DNA of 20,182 nt from JBGPHT01 sp041484525. GTDB lineage: Bacteria > Acidobacteriota > Terriglobia > Bryobacterales > Bryobacteraceae. The notes under the pieces are model-generated. The model did no database searches. It was not told the origin of the DNA and saw nothing but the letters and a program-made list of their open reading frames with translations. The first letter of the stretch is position 1. Each line of letters starts with the position of its first letter. Position numbers and translations under genes: made by a program. Where the stretch lies: assembly GCA_041484525.1 (NCBI GenBank), contig JBGPHT010000138.1, positions 1 to 20,182 of the forward strand, read 5' to 3'. Below are positions 7,054-13,338 of this stretch, one piece after another.

Positions 7054-8082
7054 TTACCCCTGGGTCCGGTTTTTCGCCTGCTCCATCGCGATCTGATTGA
7101 CATGCGCCAGCGTCTTGGCTCCCGAGGCGCCTTCGATCGCCTTCATCGCGATATCCTGCACCTGCTGTTTGGCATCGGCTAATTGCTTTTCGAGCGCGGA
7201 AATCTGTGCCGTCTGGCGCACCAGGGTTTCCTCGAGCGTCTTGACTTGCAGTTGCGCCAGGCGCTTCTCGGTTTCCGCGTCCTTATTAAGGAGGACGAGC
7301 TGCTGCTGGAGTGCAGCTTCGGTCTCGCGACGGGACCGGTCGGCCGCGGCCTGCGATTCCTTCTCCAGGCGGCCGGCGAAGGACTGAGACTCCTGCCGCA
7401 GGCGCGCCAGTTCTTCCTCGCGCTCTTTCAGGACGGACTCCCGCTGCTGCCAGCCTTTTTCGAGAGCCTCCTGCTTTTCCTGGTTCTTCTTTTCCAGCAG
7501 GCGTAGATCTTCGTCGTACTTGTCCTGCGCTTTTTTGCGCTCTTGCGTCTTCTTGTATTCGAAGTCTTCGATCTCGCGCTGGCGCTGCTTCTTGAGGGCA
7601 TCCTCCTGCTCCTTGCGCTCGCGCTCCACACGCACGACCTCGTCCTCCCAGGCTGCGCGCCGGCTGGCGATCTCGGTTTCGAGCTGCTGCTTCTCGCGCG
7701 CGTAATCCTGAACCATCTGATCGAGCGCCGTGGCGGCCACGTCGATTTTATGCAGCCGCTCCAGTTCCTTACGCTCGAGCGTCACCGCATCCCGCACGGA
7801 CGCCAGGAGCTGTACTTCCTGTGTCAACTTCCCGGAGACATCCGCCAGTGCCTTGGAAACCTCGAGCCCCAGGCCCGAAACGCGCTGCACAACGGTTTCG
7901 ACGGAAACTCCTTCGACAAGCTGCCGCACCTCGGTCTCGCGCGTCCGCGCGGCTTCATCGGCCTTGGGGTCCGCGGTCTCACGCGCGGCCTCCGCCTGCT
8001 CCCGGATGTCCTCGAATTCCTGCTGTACTTCCACCCTGCTGCGCCTCGCGCGCACGGGTGCTTTCGCTGCTTTTGCCGGCAT
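7054..8082 (-). CDS. Long charged coiled-coil protein, function unknown
   Basis: This 342-residue cytoplasmic protein has no signal peptide or membrane helix. A basic, Ala-rich N-terminus (MPAKAAKAPVRARRSRVEV) leads to an acidic helical stretch and then VEGVSVETVVQRVSGLGLEVSKALADVSGKL near 57-86, the most family-like part. From about 85 to 320 it is nearly pure coiled coil, dense in Glu, Lys, Gln and Arg with heptad-spaced Leu. It resembles SMC/myosin-like rods only in composition and lacks any ATPase heads. The start is strong: AGAGGA lies 7-8 nt before ATG 8082. The gene precedes the POTRA gene by 54 bp on the same strand, so the two may be cotranscribed. A scaffold or tether role is possible but only inferred. 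Confidence 0.8.
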   Translation of the reverse strand: MPAKAAKAPVRARRSRVEVQQEFEDIREQAEAARETADPKADEAARTRETEVRQLVEGVSVETVVQRVSGLGLEVSKALADVSGKLTQEVQLLASVRDAVTLERKELERLHKIDVAATALDQMVQDYAREKQQLETEIASRRAAWEDEVVRVERERKEQEDALKKQRQREIEDFEYKKTQERKKAQDKYDEDLRLLEKKNQEKQEALEKGWQQRESVLKEREEELARLRQESQSFAGRLEKESQAAADRSRRETEAALQQQLVLLNKDAETEKRLAQLQVKTLEETLVRQTAQISALEKQLADAKQQVQDIAMKAIEGASGAKTLAHVNQIAMEQAKNRTQG

Positions 8083-8131
8083 AGGGGATCCTCTCAGAAC
8101 CCGTAGGTTAGCAGATCGGAGAGAGCATCGA

Positions 8132-8521
8132 TCAAAGGTGGAAATTCGTCCCGGCTTTGCGGTTGTATCTCTTCACTTCCCGGTCGAGCGCACCGGCTAT
8201 CATCGAGGGCAACCCACTCGAGTCCTCGCCGTCGGTCCTCTTGAAGTAGACGCTGCCCTTCGCCAGATCATAGCTCCACGGCCATTCGAAGGCCCATGTG
8301 GTTCCGGTATCGAGCAAGCGATACGGCTGCTTCTGCCCATCGAGACACAAGGGGCAAGCGTACTTGTCGTCAAGGTCCAGCACGAAGGCGTCGCCGCCTG
8401 CATACGCGAGAAACATCAGGCAGCCCATCATGACAATCGTGTTCTCGCCTGCCAATGCTTTGGAGACGATATAGTCACACTCCTTCGGCAGGTTGAGGCT
8501 GGTTTTGCGGTCGTCCTGCAT
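8132..8521 (-). CDS. Hypothetical protein with a CPLC motif, possibly truncated at the N-terminus
   Basis: I do not recognise this family. From ATG 8521-8519 the product is 129 residues; a TTG at 8530 would add three. It has a hydrophobic middle (NTIVMMGCLMFLAYAGGDAF), then VLDLDDKYACPLCLDG with one CxxC pair, a Trp-rich segment (TWAFEWPWSYDL) and a basic C-terminus (REVKRYNRKAGTNFHL). The single CxxC could bind metal but is not enough for a zinc ribbon. There is no Shine-Dalgarno at either start. Upstream, the same frame is open for about 26 more codons without a normal start codon, and the adjacent frame also reads as protein (DFTPARRVELPFPDLL). The real N-terminus may therefore have been lost to a frameshift. 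Confidence 0.5.
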   Translation of the reverse strand: MQDDRKTSLNLPKECDYIVSKALAGENTIVMMGCLMFLAYAGGDAFVLDLDDKYACPLCLDGQKQPYRLLDTGTTWAFEWPWSYDLAKGSVYFKRTDGEDSSGLPSMIAGALDREVKRYNRKAGTNFHL

Positions 8522-8659
8522 TTCAACCAAGAAGCGTAGATTAACAAATCCGGGAAGGGCAGTTCGACGCGTCGGGCCGGAGTGAAGTCCACGAACGCGG
8601 TATGCCGATCATGGTGCACTGGTCTTGCTAAACTCGTAAGCGATAGGTCGGCCTTAACC

Positions 8660-8890
8660 ATGTTCGATAGAATCACATTCAACCCCAACCTGATGGGCGG
8701 CCGCGCCTGCATTCGCGGAATGCGGATCACTGTTTCGCTTGTCGTCAACCTGGTGGCGAACGGGATGTCGGCCGCCGACATCGTACGAGAGTACTCGGAT
8801 CTTGAGCCTGAAGAGGTCCGTCAGGCGTTGTCGTACGCCTCAGCTCTAGCAAACGAAGAACTCCATCGATTCTCGAGCCCCGCTGCGTGA
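8660..8890 (+). CDS. DUF433-family antitoxin-like protein
   Basis: This 76-residue protein matches the DUF433 pattern: FDRITFNPNLMGGRACIRGMRITV (2-25), then VVNLVANGMSAADIVREYSDLEPEEVRQALSYA, a winged-helix-like DNA-binding unit. DUF433 proteins are usually the antitoxin and repressor of a PIN-like DUF5615 partner encoded just downstream, as here. The start is ATG 8660, where the family begins; a longer in-frame reading from 8582 adds a non-family-like stretch. The stop overlaps the partner's GTG start (GTGA, 8887-8890), the classic coupling of these modules. The ATG sits in a CATG palindrome, and no strong Shine-Dalgarno is visible. Autoregulation is expected from the family but was not seen directly. 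Confidence 0.85.
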   Translation: MFDRITFNPNLMGGRACIRGMRITVSLVVNLVANGMSAADIVREYSDLEPEEVRQALSYASALANEELHRFSSPAA

Positions 8891-9257
8891 AGTTCCTGGC
8901 GGACATGGTGTGTCGATGACGACCGTGCTTGCTTTGCGGGAGGTGGGCGAGCAAGTTGTCCATCTTCGCGAAGAGGGTCTCCACACCTTGCCGGACGATA
9001 GGATCATTGAGAAGGCGAAGCGCGAAGTACGAGTGATCTTGACGTTCGACCTCGATTTCGGCGAACTCCTGGCCGCGGCCGGCGAGACGGTTCCGAGCGT
9101 GATTCTGTTTCGTATGCGTAACGAGACCCCAGCAGCAGTTACGCCCAGGCTCTTTCGAGTGCTGCAGTCATGCAGAGATGCACTGGAGGCCGGGGCCATC
9201 GTCATCGTTGAGGATGACGGCTACCGTGTGCGACGGCTACCGATCGCTCCACGGTGA
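8887..9257 (+). pseudogene. DUF5615 PIN-like toxin with a one-base frameshift near the N-terminus
   Basis: DUF5615 proteins are small PIN-fold nucleases paired with DUF433. The expected start is GTG 8887, overlapping the antitoxin stop, and reads MKFLADM, the normal family opening with the first catalytic Asp (residue 6). It then runs into TGA three codons later. The rest of the domain continues in another frame from 8908: GVSMTTVLALREVGEQVVHLREEGLHTLPDDRII, then LTFDLDFGELLA with the second acidic cluster, ending at 9257. Restoring one G near 8907-8909 gives a normal-length protein. An alternative start at GTG 8910 or ATG 8916 would leave an intact frame of about 115 residues without the first catalytic Asp. 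It is either a decayed toxin or a sequencing error. Confidence 0.75.
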
Positions 9258-9314
9258 TAGCCTCACAGCCCACGCCCGTACTTCCGCCGCATTTCCCCAC
9301 GCTCTGCGGCTAAA

Positions 9315-10718
9315 ATGAAAAAAGTGCCCTACGATCTCATTGTGATTGGAAGTGGTCCCGGCGGCTACTCCGCAGCCATTCGCGCCGGCCAGTACGGATT
9401 GAAGACAGCTCTCGTGGAAAAGCAGGCCAAGCTCGGCGGCACCTGCCTGCTGGTCGGATGCATTCCCACCAAGGCCTTGCTGCATACGGCCGATGTGTGG
9501 GAGCGGTTTGTCCACGCGGATAAGGAAGGCATCCTGGTCGACAATCCGCGGCTCGATTACCCGAAGGTGAAGGGGCGCAAGGACGATATCGTCAACAAGC
9601 ACTCGAACGGCGTCGCCATGCTGCTGAAGCGCGCCAAGGTGGAACGCATCGCGGGCTACGCCACGCTCAAGGGCAATGGCAAGGTCGAGGTGAAGTCGGA
9701 TGCGGGCGTCCAGACGCTGGAGGCGAAGAACATCATCATCGCGACCGGCTCCGAGGCGCGCATGCTTCCGGGGCTCCAGGCCGATCCGGAATTCATCCTC
9801 ACGAACATCGAGATCCTCAATCTGGCGGCGGTGCCTAAGAGCCTGGCGATCATCGGCGCGGGCGCGGTGGGCGTCGAGTTCGCGTCCATCTTCAAGCGAT
9901 TCGGCACCGATGTGACGGTGATCGAGATGCTGCCGCGCGCGGTGCCTGTCGAGGACGAGGATATTTCGAAGGAGTTGGAGCGCGTATTTCGCAAGCAGAA
10001 GATTCGCGTCGAGACGGGGGCGCGCGCGGAGAATATCCAGAAGACAGGCAAGGGCGTGACGCTGACGCTGACCACGAGAGACGGCAAGCAGGAGCAACTC
10101 GAAACGGAGAAACTGCTGGTGGCGGTGGGGCGGAAACCGAACACGGAGAATATCGGCCTCGAGAACACGAAAGTCGAGCTCGACCGCGGATTTATCAAGG
10201 TGGACCAGTTCCAGCAGACGGCCGAGCCGGGCGTGTATGCTATCGGCGACGTAGTGGCGGGCACCCCGCAACTGGCGCACGTGGCGACCCGCGAGGGGAT
10301 GATTGCAGTGGCCCACATGGCGGGGAAACCGGCGACGCCGATCAACAAGAACCGCATTCCCGGCTGCACGTACACGGAGCCGGGGATCGGGAGCGTGGGG
10401 CTTACGGAGGCGCAGGCGCGGGCGCAGGGATACCAGGTGAAGGTGGGCCGGTTCCCGTTCGCGGGCGACAGCCGCGCCACGATTCTGGGAAAGCACGAGG
10501 GCTTCGTCAAGGTGGTGGCGGACGAGAAACACGGCGAGATTCTGGGCGTGCACATCATCGGACCGGAGGCGTTCGAGCTGATCGGTGAGGCGGTGGCCGC
10601 CATGGAGGCCGAGGCCACGGTGGACGTGATGATGCAGACGATCCACGCGCATCCCACGCTCTACGAAGCCATGGGCGAGGCCTTCAACGCCGTGTACGGC
10701 CTGTCGATCAATGCGTAA
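9315..10718 (+). CDS. lpdA: Dihydrolipoyl dehydrogenase (E3)
   Basis: E3 reoxidises dihydrolipoyl groups on E2 or GcvH, passing electrons through FAD to NAD+. It is cytoplasmic. The 467-residue product is full length: FAD-binding GSGPGGYSAAIRAGQYG (12-28), redox disulfide GGTCLLVGCIP (Cys44 and Cys49), second nucleotide-binding loop IIGAGAVGVEFASIF for NAD, the FAD-contacting YAIGDV motif, and the C-terminal catalytic HPT..E (His446, Glu451). ATG 9315 is the natural start, but I see no Shine-Dalgarno in the 57-bp gap before it. It heads a tight cluster with lipB (8-bp overlap) and a lipoyl E2, consistent with serving that complex and possibly others. Confidence 0.97.
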   Translation: MKKVPYDLIVIGSGPGGYSAAIRAGQYGLKTALVEKQAKLGGTCLLVGCIPTKALLHTADVWERFVHADKEGILVDNPRLDYPKVKGRKDDIVNKHSNGVAMLLKRAKVERIAGYATLKGNGKVEVKSDAGVQTLEAKNIIIATGSEARMLPGLQADPEFILTNIEILNLAAVPKSLAIIGAGAVGVEFASIFKRFGTDVTVIEMLPRAVPVEDEDISKELERVFRKQKIRVETGARAENIQKTGKGVTLTLTTRDGKQEQLETEKLLVAVGRKPNTENIGLENTKVELDRGFIKVDQFQQTAEPGVYAIGDVVAGTPQLAHVATREGMIAVAHMAGKPATPINKNRIPGCTYTEPGIGSVGLTEAQARAQGYQVKVGRFPFAGDSRATILGKHEGFVKVVADEKHGEILGVHIIGPEAFELIGEAVAAMEAEATVDVMMQTIHAHPTLYEAMGEAFNAVYGLSINA

Positions 10719-11388
10719 ATGCTGCCTGCGCGAATTGGGGCGCATCCATTACGGTGAGGCTCTGGAGCTGCAGCGGCGGCTGGTGGCGGAGCGCCAGCAG
10801 GGGCTTATCGACGATCGGCTTCTGCTGCTGGAGCACTCGCACGTGATCACGCTGGGGCGCAACGGGCACCGCGAGAATCTGCTGGCGAGCGAGGAAATCC
10901 TGGATCGCGCCGGGATTTCTTTTTACCCGTCGGACCGCGGTGGCGACGTGACGTATCATGGGCCGGGCCAACTGGTGGGCTATCCGATTCTCGACCTGCG
11001 GGAATGGAAGCGCGACGTGGGCGCGTACGTGCGCGCCGTGGAGCAAACCATTATCGATACGCTGGCGGATTACGGGATCGAGGCTGGACGCATTCCCAAG
11101 CTCACAGGGGTGTGGGTGGGAGAGCGGAAGATCGCGGCCATCGGAGTGCACATCAGCCGATGGGTGACTTCGCATGGTTTCGCGCTAAACGTGTCCACGG
11201 ATTTGAGTTACTTCCAGTACATTGTTCCGTGCGGCTTGCAGAAGCCGGTGACGTCGATGGACGCGCTGGGGGTGCGGGCAACGCTGGGAGAGGTTTCGAA
11301 AACGCTGGCCGGACATTTCGGCCGCATATTTGATTGCGAGATGCTGCTCGAGAGCCCGGCTCTCGCAGCCCACGAAAGAGAGAGCTGA
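10711..11388 (+). CDS. lipB: Octanoyl-[acyl carrier protein]:protein N-octanoyltransferase
   Basis: LipB moves the octanoyl group from acyl carrier protein to the lipoyl-domain lysine of E2/GcvH. Lipoyl synthase (LipA) then inserts sulfur. The 225-residue product is full length: LLLLEHSHVITLGRNG (37-52), RGGDVTYHGPGQ (76-87), Lys140 in GERKIAAIG and the thioester Cys174 in IVPCGL, the Lys/Cys dyad of the family. It starts at ATG 10711, inside the end of lpdA (8-bp overlap), which implies translational coupling. It ends 2 nt before the E2 gene. The pairing is logical, since the immediate substrate is encoded next door. No lipA is seen in the window. Confidence 0.97.
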   Translation: MRKCCLRELGRIHYGEALELQRRLVAERQQGLIDDRLLLLEHSHVITLGRNGHRENLLASEEILDRAGISFYPSDRGGDVTYHGPGQLVGYPILDLREWKRDVGAYVRAVEQTIIDTLADYGIEAGRIPKLTGVWVGERKIAAIGVHISRWVTSHGFALNVSTDLSYFQYIVPCGLQKPVTSMDALGVRATLGEVSKTLAGHFGRIFDCEMLLESPALAAHERES

Positions 11389-11390
11389 AG

Positions 11391-12701
11391 ATGACCGACG
11401 TCGTGATGCCCCAGATGGGCGAAAGCATTGTGGAAGGAACGCTGACGAAGTGGCTGAAGAAGCCGGGCGATCGGGTGGAGCGCGACGAGCCGCTATTCGA
11501 GATCTCGACCGACAAAGTGGACACGGAGATTCCGTCGCCGGCCGCAGGGACGCTGGGCGAACTTCTGGTGCAGGAGGGCGCGACGGTAGGGATCAACACC
11601 GTGGTGGCACGGATTGATGAAGGCGGCGCCGCGGCGGCGAAACCGGCTGCTGCGGCTGCGCCGGTTGCTCCGCCCAAGGCAGCTCCGAAGCCTGAGCCGC
11701 CGGCTCAGGAGACTGTCCAGGCACCGCCTGTAGAGGACGCGGCGCCCGCCGCTGAGGCCGTTCCCGAGCAGTCCGCCGGCCCGCTTTCGCCGCTGGTGCG
11801 GAAGATGGCGCGGGACAACAACCTCGATCTCAGCCGCGTCAAGGGAACGGGCGCCGGCGGAAGGATCACCAAACAGGACGTGGAATCGTACATGGCGCAG
11901 ACCGCGGCCGGGCAGCCTGTCGCCGCGCCTCCGGCCCCGGTGGCTGCGCGCCCGGCGGTTGCAGCGCCCGCGCCTCCACCCGCCGCGACGCCGGCAGCGG
12001 CCGGACCGGCCAAGACGCGCATCGAGCCGCTTAGCACCATGCGCCAGCGGATCGCCGAGCACATGGTGATGTCGAAACGTACTTCGGCGCACGTGACCAC
12101 GGTTCATCGTGTGGACATGACGGCGGTGGCGAAAACGCGCGAGCGCAACAAGCCGGCGTTCCAGGCGCAGTACGGGTTCTCGCTGACGTACCTGCCGTTT
12201 ATCACGCGCGCGACGGTGGCGGCGCTGCGGCAGTTTCCGCTGCTGAACGCGTCGCTCGACGGGAACAATATCATTTACCACAACGAGATCCATATCGGGA
12301 TCGCGGTGGCCTTGGATAACGGGCTGATCGTGCCGGTGATCCGGGCGGCGGACGAGAAGAACGTCCTCGGTCTGCAGCGCTCGATCGTGGATCTGGCCAC
12401 ACGTGCGCGGTCGCGGCAGCTCAAGCCGGAAGAAGTGGCGGGCGGGACATTTTCGATCACGAATTTCGGGAGCTTCGGGAGCCTGATAGGGACGCCGGTC
12501 ATCAACCAGCCGCAGGTCGCGATTCTAGGAGTTGGGACAGTGGACAAGACGCCGGTGGTGATCGACGATGCGATTGCCATCCGCTCCATCTGCCATCTTT
12601 CGCTGAGCTTCGATCATCGGCTGATCGACGGCGCGCTGGCCGACCAGTTCATGACGAAGGTGAAACAGGTCCTCGAGGGGTGGTCGGAGGAAGTGCTATA
12701 G
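11391..12701 (+). CDS. 2-oxoacid dehydrogenase E2, dihydrolipoamide acyltransferase
   Basis: E2 is the lipoyl-bearing core that takes the acyl group from E1 and transfers it to CoA. From ATG 11391 the product is 436 residues. A lipoyl domain (2-77) has the lipoylated Lys42 in STDKVDTE. An Ala/Pro linker follows (78-128), then the E3-binding domain (132-168, SPLVRKMARDNNLDLSRVKG), a second Ala/Pro linker (170-207) and the catalytic domain (210-436) with DHRLIDG at 408-414 (His409, Asp413). One lipoyl domain and the MPQMGES opening suit SucB or branched-chain E2 types. The exact 2-oxoacid cannot be told without E1, which is absent here. The in-frame reading from 11334 overlaps lipB and is not family-like. 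Confidence 0.93.
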   Translation: MTDVVMPQMGESIVEGTLTKWLKKPGDRVERDEPLFEISTDKVDTEIPSPAAGTLGELLVQEGATVGINTVVARIDEGGAAAAKPAAAAAPVAPPKAAPKPEPPAQETVQAPPVEDAAPAAEAVPEQSAGPLSPLVRKMARDNNLDLSRVKGTGAGGRITKQDVESYMAQTAAGQPVAAPPAPVAARPAVAAPAPPPAATPAAAGPAKTRIEPLSTMRQRIAEHMVMSKRTSAHVTTVHRVDMTAVAKTRERNKPAFQAQYGFSLTYLPFITRATVAALRQFPLLNASLDGNNIIYHNEIHIGIAVALDNGLIVPVIRAADEKNVLGLQRSIVDLATRARSRQLKPEEVAGGTFSITNFGSFGSLIGTPVINQPQVAILGVGTVDKTPVVIDDAIAIRSICHLSLSFDHRLIDGALADQFMTKVKQVLEGWSEEVL

Positions 12702-12708
12702 CGCACAG

Positions 12709-13010
12709 CTAGTCGTATCGCAGCGCCGTCATGGGATCGATTCGCGTGGCGCGGCGCGCCGGCACATAACTCGCGATTGCACCCACGGCCAACAACAAAA
12801 CCCCGACGGCGACAAAACTGACCGGATCGTTCGGCCGCACGCCGAAGAGCAGAGTAGAGAGAAATCGAGTCACGAACAGCGCGCCGCCGATTCCCAGCAC
12901 GAGGCCGATGGCGGTGAGCGCGAGGCCTTCGCGCAGGACCAGTTTCAAGATATCCCAGCGGCCGGCGCCGAGCGCGATGCGGGTGCCGATCTCCTGCCGG
13001 CGCTGGGCTG
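12709..13010 (-). pseudogene. C-terminal fragment of an FtsX/MacB-like ABC permease
   Basis: The last 100 residues or so match the C-terminus of the large Acidobacterial permease family: AQRRQEIGTRIALGA, LVLREGLALTAIGLVLGIGGALFVTRFLSTLLFGV, then ASYVPARRATRIDPMTALRYD. Two of the final transmembrane helices and the conserved ending are present. A full member is about 800 residues, so roughly seven eighths is missing. Homology stops at about 13010, where an ECF sigma-factor fragment in another frame begins on the same strand. The open frame extends to 13125 only by chance. It is almost surely non-functional. Its stop lies 7 nt from the end of the convergent E2 gene. Confidence 0.85.
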
Positions 13011-13247
13011 CTCGACGCGCAAGTGGCGGAGTGCCAGGTTTCGCGTCACCCCGAGCAGCCATGCGCGGAGCGGACCCCGCGTCGAATCGAAGCGGCCGGC
13101 GTGGCGCAGCAGCTCGAGGAAACACGCCTGCGCCAGATCTTCAGCAGCCGAGGGGGAGCCCGTCATCCGCAGTGCAAAACCGTAGACGGAGTCCTTGTGG
13201 TCCGCGAACGCCTGCCGGAAATCCTGCTCCGTCATGTCCCACTTCAT
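13011..13247 (-). pseudogene. N-terminal fragment of an ECF RNA polymerase sigma factor
   Basis: From ATG 13247, residues 1-78 or so match sigma70 region 2 of ECF factors: FRQAFADHKDSVYGFALRM, GSPSAAEDLAQACFLELLRH, then FDSTRGPLRAWLLGVTRNLALRHLR. These are the core-binding and -10-recognition helices. The similarity ends right after region 2 at about 13011. The frame then runs on as low-complexity Arg/Ala/Ser to a stop at 12945, out of frame with the permease fragment. Region 4, which binds the -35 element, is missing. It is therefore a truncated gene, though a free region-2 domain could still be made. It faces away from the GH29 gene, whose upstream region it borders. Confidence 0.85.
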
Positions 13248-13338
13248 ATTGCCAGCAGGGGGCGTCCAGGATACGGGTGAAAGCGGCCGCCCCGAGTATC
13301 TCCGGATTATTTACACTGAGAAGCGGCTGGAGGCTGCT

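Noticed and set aside
9237..10745. 502-codon minus-strand open frame opposite lpdA
   Set aside because: Rich in Arg, His and Leu with no domain pattern. It is a mirror of the high-GC third-position bias of lpdA, which is beyond doubt.
11334..11390. 19-residue N-terminal extension of E2
   Set aside because: Overlaps lipB. Lipoyl domains begin at the ATG of 11391 (MTDVVMPQMGES).
13195..13338. 48-residue N-terminal extension of GH29
   Set aside because: Would hide the twin-arginine signal and ignore the GGAGG before ATG 13339. It also overlaps the sigma-factor fragment.
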